Of a stretch of DNA of 64,000 nucleotides, positions 37,481 to 47,024 are shown in pieces. The notes below the pieces were generated by a model. The model did not search any database and was not told where the DNA came from. It saw nothing but the letters and a program-made list of their open reading frames with translations. Within the stretch, counting starts at the first letter, position 1. The number at the start of each line of letters is the position of its first letter. The stretch covers positions 248,001 to 312,000 of the forward strand of contig JAVYIG010001586.1 of the NCBI GenBank assembly GCA_035222895.1. Direction: 5' to 3'. The position numbers and the translations under genes were made by a program. The stretch comes from Strongylocentrotus droebachiensis (taxonomy: Eukaryota; Echinodermata; Echinoidea; Camarodonta; Strongylocentrotidae).

Positions 37481-37564
37481 CGACGGCAGCGCAATTTTAC
37501 CGACAATATCCTGACAGGTGGAGGGGTGTCGCACCCCTCCGACCCCCCCTTTGGCGACGCCCTG

Positions 37565-38099
37565 TCTTGCAAAGGCCTTTCAAAATCATAATGGGCGATG
37601 TTTAATATTGAAAGGAAATTGACGTAGATGGCGCTTGACCATTTTTGCACTTGATGACTGTTCAACCGTTCAAGTCGCACGTCGGAAGTATTATGGGCGA
37701 CTTATTGACTTATACTCGGTTGTCACTATTTTGCCAAAAATCGTCGAATATACATTTAGAACCAATATGATTGTTTGGGTTTTTTCTTCAAAAGTATACA
37801 CAACTGGTATGATAAATTCATACATATACCTCTCTGGTCAATGCGAAGAGTGTGAGCAGAAAAAGCGTGAAGACATTTCTTTAATGACAGTAATGCTATG
37901 TTTTGTAAGCATGTGAATTAGGTAAATAGATACGTTTTGCATTAATCGGTGCTTCTTTATTAGAAGCCATATCAGCAATCATTCTATTTTGCTCTATATA
38001 TGGATCCTGAGCAATTCGAGAAAATAAAATAAAATAGGTTAATTATTCCGAAAATGAAAAAGAATCCTATATCGTAATTATCACAGAGAGGTGTGGTGG
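37565..38099. other. Short non-coding stretch
   Basis: A 93-codon plus frame (37635-37916) is present, but it starts at TTG and has no recognisable domain. Nothing else is supported. Confidence 0.5.
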
Positions 38100-38170
38100 T
38101 CTAGTGGACGTCACTTGATTGTGGATCGTCATGGTTCGCGGTTCGAGTCCCGCCGTGGCACTGGTGTCCT
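38100..38170 (+). repeat. tRNA-derived repeat (SINE head) with A and B boxes
   Basis: TGGTCTAGTGG near 38106 fits a Pol III A box and GGTTCGAGTCC near 38141 is a perfect B box, at tRNA-like spacing. The T arm is one base short and the acceptor strands do not pair, so it is a tRNA pseudogene or SINE head and not a functional tRNA. A similar head lies at 58575-58645. Confidence 0.6.
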
Positions 38171-38448
38171 TTGTATCTAGAACAGTTACGAACCTTTGGA
38201 ATAATTAACTCTATTCCATTTTCGGACCTATACCTGTGGATGAATAAACCCTCAGAATAATAATATTCAGAATAATGACGCATCAAAGTAATACATCAAA
38301 ATGCTTCAAAAAAAGAGTGCCCCCTCCCGAACCCCCCTCCAATCTTTTCCTACACCCGCCATCTAAGTCTAATATAGCCTTTAGGGATAATATTTCCCAT
38401 AATAGTGTGTAAATCGAAGAGAATTTGTAAAGAGAAATATTAGGAGTA

Positions 38449-38473
38449 GAGAGAGAGAGAGAGAGAGAGAGAG
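38449..38473. repeat. (GA)n microsatellite, left part
   Basis: About 12 GA units directly before the element at 38477. More gagaga sequence resumes directly after that element at 39181, so the element probably inserted into a GA tract. Confidence 0.85.
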
Positions 38474-38476
38474 CAA

Positions 38477-39180
38477 GCGCGTAGCCAGGATTTCATTTTA
38501 GGGGGGGCGGTAGTGAGCACGCGAAGCGTGCGAATCACTTAGGGGGTTGGGTGCAGGGAGGGGGGAGTTTCCCCCCTCCCGCGCGAAGACGGTTCGTTGT
38601 ACCTTTCCCGACCCTTAATACTTATCTGTATTCAGTCCCCCTCACGCGCAAAGCGCGAAAGTTTTGACGTTTCATTAATTTATTAGAGAAAGAAGACGAT
38701 TCGATGTACCGTTCTCGACTCTTAATCCTTATCTGAATTCAGTTTCCTCCCCTCCCGCGCAAAGCACGGAAACTTTGAAGTTTCTTTTAATTATTAGAGA
38801 AAGAAGACGACTCGAAGTACCGTTCTCGACTCTTAATCCTTGTCTGAATTCAGTCCCCCTCCCCTCCTCCTGCGCGAAGCGCGGAAGCTTTGATGTATTA
38901 TTAGACAAAGAAGACGATTCGTTGTACCTTTCCCGACCCTTAATCCTTATCTGTATTCAGTCCCCCTCTTTCGAAGCGCGGAAGCTTTGACGTTTCATTA
39001 AATTATTAGAGAAAGAAGACGATTCGTTGTACCGTTTTCGACTCCTTTCCCTTTTTCTTCCTACGTCCTCTTACTTTTTTTCTTCTCTTTCTCTCTCTTT
39101 TTTTTTGTGGCCGGCGTTTTTTTTTTTTTGGGGGGGGGGGGGGCGACCGTCCCCACCGCCCCCCCCCCCTGGCTACGCGC
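38477..39180. mobile_element. Satellite-bearing TIR element, small copy
   Basis: The ends GCGCGTAGCCAGG and CCTGGCTACGCGC are perfect inverted repeats of 13 bp. Inside are about four to five units of the same 110-bp satellite as at 34.6-37.1 kb (38590-39045), then a C/T-rich tract (39046-39110), a G-run, and a GC-rich cap with gaccgtcccc. GA-repeat DNA on both sides hides the target duplication. It is non-coding and ends only about 65 bp from the 3' end of the U2 gene. Confidence 0.75.
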
Positions 39181-39210
39181 CTGAGAGAGAGAGGGAGAGA
39201 GGGGGAGGGA
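39181..39210. repeat. (GA)n / (CT)n tract downstream of U2
   Basis: gagagagagagggagagagggggaggga on the plus strand, which is a CT-rich tract downstream of the U2 gene on its own strand. Confidence 0.8.
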
Positions 39211-39213
39211 GAT

Positions 39214-39222
39214 TCTGACTTT
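39214..39222 (-). terminator. snRNA 3' box
   Basis: On the minus strand the sequence is AAAGTCAGA. It fits exactly the AAARNNAGA core of the metazoan snRNA 3' box, which directs Integrator-dependent 3'-end formation. It starts about 23 bases past the end of U2, slightly further than the 9-19 bases typical in vertebrates; the upstream GTTT part is not clear. Confidence 0.65.
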
Positions 39223-39245
39223 AGTTCGATTATTACCCCCTGAGG

Positions 39246-39433
39246 GGTGGGCCGATCCCGGAGGTACTGCAATACCGGGCCAACCCGTGACCAGGATGGA
39301 GCAAGCCCCTATTCCATGGTCTAGATTCAAAAATCAGTTTAATATACAAGCGACTCGGTGAGTCGCGTTTCAGATATTAAGCTGAAAAGAACAGATACTA
39401 CACATGATCTTAGCCAAAAGGCCGAGAAGCGAT
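39246..39433 (-). ncRNA. U2: U2 spliceosomal snRNA
   Basis: This is a full-length, 188-nt U2 gene on the minus strand. It begins ATCGCTTCTCGGCCTTTTGG and keeps the branch-site pairing region GTGTAGTATCTG. It then shows the stem with gcgactc-acc-gagtcgc, the Sm site GATTTTTGA, and the 3' stem-loop CCCGG-TATTGCAGTACC-TCCGGG that binds U2B''/U2A', ending GGCCCACC. All functional parts are intact with compensatory pairing. U2 pairs with the intron branch point in the spliceosome in the nucleus. The PSE-like element at -60 and the 3' box downstream argue for an active locus and not a retro-pseudogene. The protein-like frames over this interval are artefacts. Confidence 0.97.
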
Positions 39434-39474
39434 ACCCGATTGATGTAAATTTCGAATATCTATCCATTTATTTT

Positions 39475-39493
39475 GTATCGCACATGACGGTGA
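39475..39493 (-). promoter_or_regulatory. Proximal sequence element (PSE) of the U2 gene
   Basis: On the minus strand, TCACCGTCA starts at -60 relative to U2 +1 (39493-39485). It matches TCACCNTNA, the first nine positions of the vertebrate PSE consensus bound by SNAPc. The second half (tgtgcgata) does not match the vertebrate consensus; PSEs vary in invertebrates. The position is right for a Pol II snRNA promoter, and no TATA box is needed for U2. Confidence 0.55.
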
Positions 39494-39815
39494 GTAAATT
39501 CCCGGGCAACCGTAAATAAAGTTACATTTTTCCAAATATCTCAAAATCGGCGACATAAACGGCAAAATGAAGCGCACGTACTAAAATGCTGTTACGATGA
39601 TTTATTCGATGAGATAAACCACATTCAACGAAACTCTTCCATTTTTTTTATTTTGTACAATTTGATGTGGAAACACTGAGAAAACATAACCACAATCCCA
39701 TCGAAACGCAATGTACATGCATATTCATATGTACGTACACGAGCAGCAAAGCGATGACAAAAGAAGGTTCATGCATGCATGGGCAGAATCTCTTTGTGAT
39801 TTAAAAGTTCGCATG

Positions 39816-39823
39816 TGACGTCA
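39816..39823. promoter_or_regulatory. CRE palindrome upstream of the plus-strand gene
   Basis: TGACGTCA is the full consensus site for CREB/ATF proteins. It lies 35 bp before the ATG of the exon at 39858 and within the 424-bp gap between U2 and that exon, so it may serve either gene. Confidence 0.5.
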
Positions 39824-39857
39824 TAATTGATTACTCCGAGCAAGCAGAACAAAGGTC

Positions 39858-39974
39858 ATGGAATTGACCGAACGATTGGTTGTCGATTATACGGACGTAA
39901 AAAGCTATGCAGAGCTAGAGACCAAGCGTGCGCGCCACAACTTCATATACAGTGGTGTACAAACACTCAAAGAG
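39858..39974 (+). CDS. First coding exon of an unidentified protein, divergent from U2
   Basis: The ATG at 39858 has a strong context (ggtcATGG). The exon encodes 39 residues, beginning MELTERLVVDYTDVKSYAEL and ending YSGVQTLKE, and stops at a good donor, AAAGAG|GTAACG (intron from 39975), in phase 0. Without splicing the frame closes 11 codons later in a GATA microsatellite. Codons are rich in purine-first triplets and the peptide is charged and helix-prone, as expected of real coding sequence. The CRE just upstream and the U2 promoter 424 bp away suggest a shared bidirectional promoter. I do not recognise the family. Downstream exons are not established: a LINE end lies in the intron, and the candidate exon at 41753-41794 is phase-compatible but unproven. 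Confidence 0.6.
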
Positions 39975-39990
39975 GTAACGATTGAGACCC

Positions 39991-40700
39991 TAGACATAGA
40001 TAGATAGATAGATAGATAGTTTATTGGTTTAGACAAAATCTCATTTTACAAAGAAAGAATATAACAACATATTGAAAAATTATTATAATATACATGTACA
40101 TACAATACCGGTACACACTTTTCAGTCAAATTGTCCTTCAGTTGAACTTAAAAGCGGTGCTTGTTGTGGATATGCTCCATGAAATACAAATTACATAATT
40201 AAGTAAACTTAGGTTAATAAAATACAAATACACGCTAACACAGGGAAAGGGAGATTACAGGTATACGTAAACCGATACCCACAATCAACTATCAAAGGCA
40301 ATATAAGGGAAAGGGGAGGGAATATATCTGCAGCTTATTGAAACAATAATAGTATACTTTGTTCTTAATAAGTAGAATATATTTATATAGATGGCATGGC
40401 CATACCTTTATTTACTCATGCATTGTAATCAACAAAAGTATACAGTCTGGAGACAAAAATAGGCAGGAATCAGGAACTACAATTATGTATTCGAATATTG
40501 ACATTTCAATTTTCTTCTGAAAACATCAACATTTACAGACCTTTTAATCACAGAATCGAGAGAATTCCAGAACTGTATTTTGAGCAAAGCGTGTTTTCGT
40601 TCTAGGACGGTGATCGAAAACGCCTGTCGGGTAGGATAGTCGTGAACTCGATTTTGTTTTTCCTTGTTCAACGATTCAAACGTTTAAAATCAAATTTCTT
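39991..40700 (-). mobile_element. 5'-truncated LINE 3' end with GATA-type tail
   Basis: Read on the minus strand, 40671-40483 encodes HDYPTRQAFSITVLERKHAL, then QFWNSLDSVIKRSVNVDVFR and RKLK, followed by a stop. This is the characteristic C-terminus (H-TR...WNSLP..I....S...FKRKLK) of CR1/Jockey-like LINE ORF2. An AT-rich 3' UTR follows to about 40012, where the element ends in a TATC/GATA repeat (39996-40019). Microsatellite tails are typical of CR1-type LINEs. It lies in the first intron of the candidate gene starting at 39858. Confidence 0.78.
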
Positions 40701-40929
40701 TACCATTTAATCCTGATCGCCTCAGACGGAAACTACCAGAGCGAGTAAATAAACTAGCTCCGGAAACTCCATCATACTCTTGGTAGTGGCGCCCCCTTTT
40801 GATGGTGCACGGCACATGTCCTGTTTGCCCGACCCTCGATAACGTACTTGATATTTTCGGCAGCTTGGGGCGGACCTAGTATTTTTTAACAGGGGATATG
40901 CGAAGTGTACAAAGGTGAATGTATAGTTT

Positions 40930-41142
40930 TGGCGGTTCGTTGTAAAAAAATGTTAGAGGTCAAAAGGTCAGAGATGAACATATTAGAGGTAAAAGTGTAG
41001 GAGGTGAAAATGTCAGAGGTAAAAATGTGCACTCAGAAATGATTTCACCCCTGATATTTTTACCTGTGGCATTTTTACCTGTGACCATTTTACCTCTGAC
41101 GGTTTCCCCTCTTACATTTTTACCTCTGATAGTTTTACTTGG
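40930..41142. repeat. Fold-back minisatellite, ~15-bp units
   Basis: The left half consists of gtcagaggtaaaaat-like units in forward orientation; the right half consists of the complement, atttttacctctgac-like units. The turn is near 41030-41045. The two halves would pair into an imperfect hairpin of about 100 bp per arm. Reading through it gives an artificial RGK-repeat peptide. Confidence 0.85.
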
Positions 41143-43149
41143 CACCGCATGTGTAGCGTCAATAAATTTGGTCGATACCCGGGGGTACTCGAGCCCCCAT
41201 CTTAATTATGTGGGGTCTGCATAATTATTATGCCAATCTTTGTTTATTTTTGCAAATAAGCAACTGTTTTCTATAAACTATTGAAATTTCATGCCCATAT
41301 TACAATGTTGCCCATGAAGTTTGAATAATTTGTCCTAACCCGTTTTTTATGAAATGATTGTGACAATAATTATGATTTATTCTTGATAGATAGAATCCAC
41401 ATCTTCTCAGAACTTTATCGATGAATCTCGTGCTAAAATAAAACACCTAATAGTATATTACCTAATCTTGTGTGTACTATTGTTCTTTGAAGAAGATCAT
41501 GTAAAGGGAGGTTTAAAATTCCAAATAACAAATACAACATACAACAGCAACAAAGGTATTTGCATAATAGCTAAGGCCACAATAGTCAAAATGAGAGTGG
41601 TATTGCCCCCCCCCCCTCCCCTGCCCTTACACCACTTTGCAAGACAAGTCTGATCTGCCTCTTTATTCATTGATTTAAAAATCTGTATTTTTTTTCGTTT
41701 AGTAGGAAATTAAGGTAGGCTACTTTTTTCCTTCATTTTTTATTATTTTCAGGACATACTTCCTTTACCAGCCCCGTACCAGCTTCGTTCTTGATTAAAT
41801 AATAACCTTATAAGTAAATTTCCCAAATGCTGAATATGGTCTATATTTTGGGAAACTTCCAGATCTCAGATTATAATGTATTTATGTTCATATGAAAACA
41901 ATATTATAACTCTGTCAAACCAATCAAACTGAGTATTATTGCACCTGAAAAAATAGTTTCCTTTTTTCAATCAAATGGTTTCTTTTTTTCAATCTCAGTG
42001 GAACGGTTTTCGCTTATTATTCTTGCGTTCACTGGCTTACTTTTCTGGTGTGGTGGTGGGGTGGGATTGGGGACTGTAGTCGTCAACTTCCTCGCAACAA
42101 TGGTCCTTTTTTTGTTGAAAACTTTTCAAAAGATTGTCAACTTGTTTACAAGGATTTCCGTGTAATATACACTCGGCTGTCAAATCAGTGGGACTTTTTA
42201 TGATATTTTTGTCATTCATTGCAATAAAGCCCGAATATTGAATGTAGTATAAACTAATGTTTATGTTTAATATGTTACTATGTCATAATGTGAGTATATA
42301 TGTATACTGCGAAAGGAAATGTGAATAAGAGTGAATAATGGTTGTGTAGCTTAAATCAAAGTTCCCCATTGCTGTCCTCCTTTTTTGAAATTTTTGCAAA
42401 GGTGGGAAATATAACAATTTTATGCACATTTATATTAGCCTTTACATTATATCAAGAAATTTACACCAATGTGGGCCCTACAATAGGTTATTAAGTATGC
42501 ATGAAAAAGCCCGAAAATACCAAAAATCGGCCAACTTGCAAAATGCACTGTCAACTGCTATCAGATCTAATTCTCAAAACATTTATAGTGGCTCACTCGT
42601 TACCTGAATGAGTCCATTATTATAAAACGTGACTTATTTTTATGATGAGGAAGATAGTCTGTTCTATTTTTAATGTAATGGTAACACATATATTAATATG
42701 TATACAATTTTAAATAATAGGGAATTCGCCACTGATAGACTTTTCAGCCTTTGCTGATTCCCCCACATCCTCATACTTTACAATATGTTGTTTTGATATG
42801 TTTTTTTAATATTTTTTGTTATTGTGTGTTCGTTTGTTAAAACGTTTTTTTATGTAAGTTTTAGTCCCATTTTATGAAACCATATATTTTATGTAAATTT
42901 ACTAAATGCCTTTTTTCTTTACTGTGTAGTTTGCAATGTTGTATACTTGCTGTTTTTTTATGAGATGTGAATTATTTTTTACTTGAAACTTGAATATGCA
43001 GGAGAATTATATAATGAAGTTTCATCGCAATCAGAGGTGGTGCGTTCCAAATTGACAGAAAAGAATATGGTTCCTCCACCCCTTTGCAAGTTGTAAAATC
43101 CCTTGATCTTGCTCAGATCCTCATCCACTTCAGACTGAGAATCCCCTGA
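41143..43149. other. AT-rich intronic/intergenic DNA
   Basis: Mostly AT-rich sequence with C-runs near 41604. One feature is listed separately (candidate terminal exon, 41753-41794). No domain-bearing frame was found. Confidence 0.5.
41753..41794 (+). CDS. Candidate short terminal exon (low confidence)
   Basis: An excellent acceptor (ttcattttttattattttcag) precedes 13 codons, DILPLPAPYQLRS, and a TGA stop. Phase 0 matches the donor at 39974, so the two could join into a 52-residue protein, but nothing else supports that link and an intermediate exon could be missing. A chance acceptor in AT-rich DNA is equally possible. Confidence 0.25.
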   Translation, partial: DILPLPAPYQLRS

Positions 43150-43170
43150 GCAGATTCGACTCATCCATGC

Positions 43171-43992
43171 ATGTGTGCAAAATGTCAGGCATTCCGTGGC
43201 AGCATAGCGCTCATGCCACCAACTCAGTGTAGCGTTACGGCGCTCTGGCACGACGATCGATCGCTTTGCCGGGTAAAATGCCCGGAATGCAGAGGTAGGG
43301 GAGGAAGCGGGCAAACCTCGTTGGTATTGTATCGAAACGATCGTCAGAATTTCGGCAGGGTATCGTGCATTCCCCAGCGCAAAGCTTCTTTGGAACTTTA
43401 TTTCCACCAAACGTTGGAATATTCAGATTTTTGTCCACAGCCAACCGCTGAGCAAATCTCCCGAGCTTTATCTCGCGACGCAACATTGGACGATAAATAC
43501 TTCATCCTCTTTGCACTCGAGGCACGCTCTCTGTCATTCCATGCACAGACTAGGCACAGCAACAATTTTGGATTACATTATTCAGGAATTGAGCGAGATC
43601 GTTTCCATTTGTGTGTGAGTGCCACTGCCTTGCCCGCCCTATGTATTTTGTTCGACTACTTTTCAATCTACCGTAGATCGTCTACTGACTTATCTCGTCG
43701 GTATTGCATCAATAAACCCATCGTGTGTTTTGCAGATATTATAAATGCAACAAACGATAGGAGGAATCGAATTGAGCTCACAAATTGGGTATGTATATTC
43801 AGCATATTTGTTTACACAATTGCCAAGTTAGATACTTTATTGCGACCTCTCCATCACTATAAGAAGCCTACTTTGTTTGACAGAAACTCAAAAACATGCA
43901 TTTTCACGAGTAAAGCTGTGCAGGCCCTTATCGATTTAAATTCCCTGTACTCAAATTTACGCGTAGGCGTGAGTGTATCCCATACATTATAA
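43171..43992 (+). CDS. Unassigned 273-codon open frame
   Basis: A plus-strand frame from the ATG at 43171 to the stop at 43992 (open from 43150) is longer than expected by chance at this base composition, and its first third is CpG- and GC-richer than its surroundings. It has CAKC and CPEC pairs near the start, which is too little to call a zinc finger. The residue mix (many Phe, Cys, Ser, Arg, Ile) is not typical of a folded protein. An antisense frame of 143 codons (43410-42979) overlaps and looks about equally good. It may be an exon, a decayed gene or chance. Confidence 0.2.
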   Translation: MCAKCQAFRGSIALMPPTQCSVTALWHDDRSLCRVKCPECRGRGGSGQTSLVLYRNDRQNFGRVSCIPQRKASLELYFHQTLEYSDFCPQPTAEQISRALSRDATLDDKYFILFALEARSLSFHAQTRHSNNFGLHYSGIERDRFHLCVSATALPALCILFDYFSIYRRSSTDLSRRYCINKPIVCFADIINATNDRRNRIELTNWVCIFSIFVYTIAKLDTLLRPLHHYKKPTLFDRNSKTCIFTSKAVQALIDLNSLYSNLRVGVSVSHTL

Positions 43993-44785
43993 ATGATGGC
44001 CTAGGATTTGCACAACCCATCCTCCATGGAACCGAGCTAATGTATGTGCCGGTATGTGAATGAGAGAAGTGCTTGCGATATATTCTGCCCATGCCGCCCT
44101 ATATCGCAATTTAATTCCCTCTACTCTCATACGCGTGTTTATGATTTTAGCTGTAAGGCGTTTGGCCCGTGATGTTGCTAGCACTGTGATATAGGCATAT
44201 TATGCGTCATCATGTTTGCTGTATTACGAGGAAGAATAATTTCTGCTGCTTGATGGCTTAGAAATTTCAGAAATACAGATATAGCGAGCTGAGAGAGAGA
44301 GAGAAGTAGAGAGAGAGAGAGAAAGGGGGAGTAGGTACTAGGGAGAGAGAGAGAGAGAGAGAGAGAGAAATAGACAGACAGACAGACAGAGAAGGGGGGG
44401 GGGGGTGAAAGTTCTGTAGAATGAATTAAGAGTACATTTTTCACTAGACCCATTTCAAAATAATCAAAGCAAATAGTTTGCATATAAATCGATCCTTTGT
44501 GTGTCACCTCAATGATTTGATTTGAATCGATTTGATTTTTTAAATTTTTGTTATTGAACTGCCTTCCACTTACGGCAGACCAATACACATAAATCAAAAC
44601 AAGGTATATCGGACTGTATTTACAAAATAGAAAATAATATATTGCAGGTATGCGATACTTTATTATTGTGACCGTGGAAGTTGAAAACAAGATTGTTTTG
44701 TAGAAATGTGATTATTTGTACTTATAGTTAGGCAATTGCGGGTAATTAATTAAATGTATGCTATAAAGGTTGGCTTAGGCATGGT
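43993..44785. other. Non-coding stretch with GA microsatellite
   Basis: GA/GACA simple repeats occupy about 44288-44400, ending in a G-run near 44395. No gene is supported. Confidence 0.6.
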
Positions 44786-45500
44786 AATTCAATTCAGTTT
44801 ATTTGGCATCATAACAAAACATTACAAATCATAAATACAGAATAAAAAGTACGCTAGGACCTCTAAGAAGCAACTTGTGCTTGTACATGAGGCCCTTAAC
44901 AAGGTAAACACAATATCAAATTAAATAGCAAAATAAATGAAACTTACTAGGCATATATACTTACATTTAGAAGGGGAAAAAAGGCCGATCATTAACTATC
45001 AGCAGGTATCACCAACGTTATGCACGCACCCCTAATCACACACAAACACAAAATAGCAATACAAAAAAGGGAGAATTCAGTATGAGACAGAGAAGAAAGG
45101 GAAGAGGTGAGAAAGAGAAAGAAATGAAAAGGAAGAGGGGAGAAAGAGAAAGAGAAGAAAGGGAAGCGATGAGAATGAGTAAGATAAGAAAGTGTCTACT
45201 CAGTCAAGGATGACATTGTTTGAAAAACGATACGTTTGAATTGAGTTAAAGAAATAATGAAGCCGTTGAATAAAATATAACAGTAATCTTTATAGAAAAT
45301 TCAATAAAATTTGCCAAGTTCAGACAAGTGAATTTTAACGAAATGGATGCACAATACCAACAGAAAGTATGAAATATATCTATGAAAGGATGATTATATT
45401 CACCAAATTTGTGTTACCGTTATAATAGAGGTTTTAATTGGTTTTGATAGATGCAATTATATTCCACAGATGGTTTTATCAAGTCCTTAAAACCTCCTAT
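44786..45500 (-). repeat. Probable LINE 3' UTR
   Basis: On the minus strand the block ends ...aaataaactgaattgaatta, the ending seen in many CR1-like LINEs. It is preceded by a C/T-rich 3' UTR (plus-strand gaaagagaaagaaat repeats at 45100-45180). No coding tail remains. The upstream boundary near 45500 is a guess. Confidence 0.45.
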
Positions 45501-47005
45501 ACTCTTAGAATTTTAACATGTCCTTGATCTTGGTTCAAACGTAAGTTAATAAGTTTATGAGTTCATTGATTTTCATCAAAAGTACAAAGTAAACAAATGA
45601 GTAAAAGCTTGTAACGTAAGCGATTGTAACAATTCAAAGTACAATATAAATGCAAAGGAAAAGCGGTCCACAAATATAGTGGTATTGGCCGATTAATTTA
45701 AGAAAACAACGTGAAACGGAATGGAAAATATTCAAACAGTTTTATGGCCTGATAATAATTATGAGCTAACCCCCAAAAACTTTGGCCAATAGATTACCAA
45801 TTTTATGAATAGTTTTGGAAAATTCGTTGACAATTTTCACCAGAAAACCTTGTTTGTCATTATATCTACCTAGTCCTTTTTTTTAAAGAGTACGTCATCT
45901 TTAATATTCAAATTCAATGTAGTAGTATAGCTCACTATAAAGGTCATTGTGGCACACACTGTACGTTAATGGCATTGCTTATGTATCTATAAAGAATTAA
46001 AAAGAAAATCACCACTGATGTCAATAAATCACCGTCAGCTTTGGGGTTTTACCAGTAATGCTGGATACATTTTTTGGATTGCTAATTTTGTGAGACCAAT
46101 TTCTTTCAAAATGTTCCCACTTTTTTCTTCTCAATAAGAATCGAGGGGTGGTCCAAAATTCTTGGGACTGGATAAAATAAAACTGAATTGATCGATAAGA
46201 TCCACACAAAAAAAACCTGACAGAAAAGGTATAAACATAATGTTTTGAAAATATAGAATGTAAATTGCAAGTAGTTTACTTCTGAAACCCAAATCTGACA
46301 TGGAGTATATTTACTCTTTTATAAAATAGGTTAAAGAATGTAGCCAATGAGAAGCATCGAAATGGCTCACGTGTGCGTCCATTAATGTTTACCATATGCA
46401 CGGTGTGTGCATTTTGGTGTCAATGGTGATAACAACCGTCAATTTCTCGACTTTATACTCATATTATAGACCCATATTATAAAACAGATAATACATGGTT
46501 TTAGCTCGTGCATTAGTGATATGCACTGCACTTGGTTAGGTCACAATGAGACGGACAATGAACTCGACAAGTCTCGTTGATTATCCTACTGTGACTTCAT
46601 CTACGTACAATGTATATTCACTAATGCACTCGCAAACATGTATAATTTCATATATTCACACCAAATGATTTTGCAGTTAGATCACCTCCCATGATTTTAA
46701 ACTTAGGATAGTGATAATTGTGATAATTGTACACTTGTACATGTAAGATTTCATGTAATATAAAATTGTGTGTTTTCTGTTAATCTTGTAAACATCAAGG
46801 TATACTTCCGAAAATAGAGAACATTAAAACATTAAAGTGCAAGGAGTATACTGCTGAAGAAATGGAAGAAATTTGTTTTGCTTTAGTTCTTTGTTTATTT
46901 TATTTCACTCCACATCTTCAGGTAATTCTTCCGTTATTTTGTTTCGGTCACATGATCCAGATACCATCCCTTTTTCAAATCTTACTCATTTCCCCCAACC
47001 CATTA
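45501..47005. other. Non-coding stretch with a short inverted repeat
   Basis: Near 46506-46525 and 46619-46640 the words cgtgcattagtga and tcactaatgcac form an inverted pair around about 110 bp. It may be a degraded small transposon. At 46861-46920 an ATGG in good context opens a hydrophobic 20-codon frame ending CTTCAG|GTAATT; this could be a signal-peptide exon but is too short to claim. Confidence 0.45.
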
Positions 47006-47024
47006 TGACGTCAGCGTGACGTCA
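47006..47024. promoter_or_regulatory. Paired CRE sites
   Basis: Two complete TGACGTCA palindromes at 47006-47013 and 47017-47024 are spaced by 11 bp start to start, about one helical turn, and are followed by ctatattta. This is a strong bZIP (CREB/ATF) module and could mark a promoter or enhancer, but no gene start can be tied to it. Confidence 0.5.

Larger units (their letters stand above)
34550..37564. mobile_element. Satellite-bearing TIR-like element, large copy
   Basis: The left edge (aggtgcggagctaggatctc, then attttagggaggggtggtagtgagc) is homologous to the left edge of the element at 38477. The right edge (gaccccccctttggcgacgc) resembles that element's ccccccctggctacgcgc end. Between them are about 20 tandem units (34610-37060), a long pyrimidine tract (37160-37480) and a perfect hairpin, ggaggggtg-tcg-cacccctcc. 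The order left cap, satellite, C/T tract, GC-rich cap is the same in both copies, so I treat them as one family. TIRs of this copy are degraded and no target duplication is clear. Confidence 0.6.

Noticed and set aside
37096..37605. 169-codon Phe/Ser/Leu-rich frame
   Set aside because: A translation of the C/T-rich tract, not a protein.
38100..38170. Functional tRNA gene
   Set aside because: A and B boxes are good, but the T stem is one base short and the acceptor strands do not pair.
39061..39330. 89-codon minus-strand frame
   Set aside because: Overlaps the U2 snRNA gene and a pyrimidine tract; it is an artefact.
46861..46921. 20-codon hydrophobic frame with ATGG start and CAG|GTAATT end
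   Set aside because: Could be a signal-peptide exon, but it is too short and AT-rich, and the same CAG also reads as an acceptor; undecidable.
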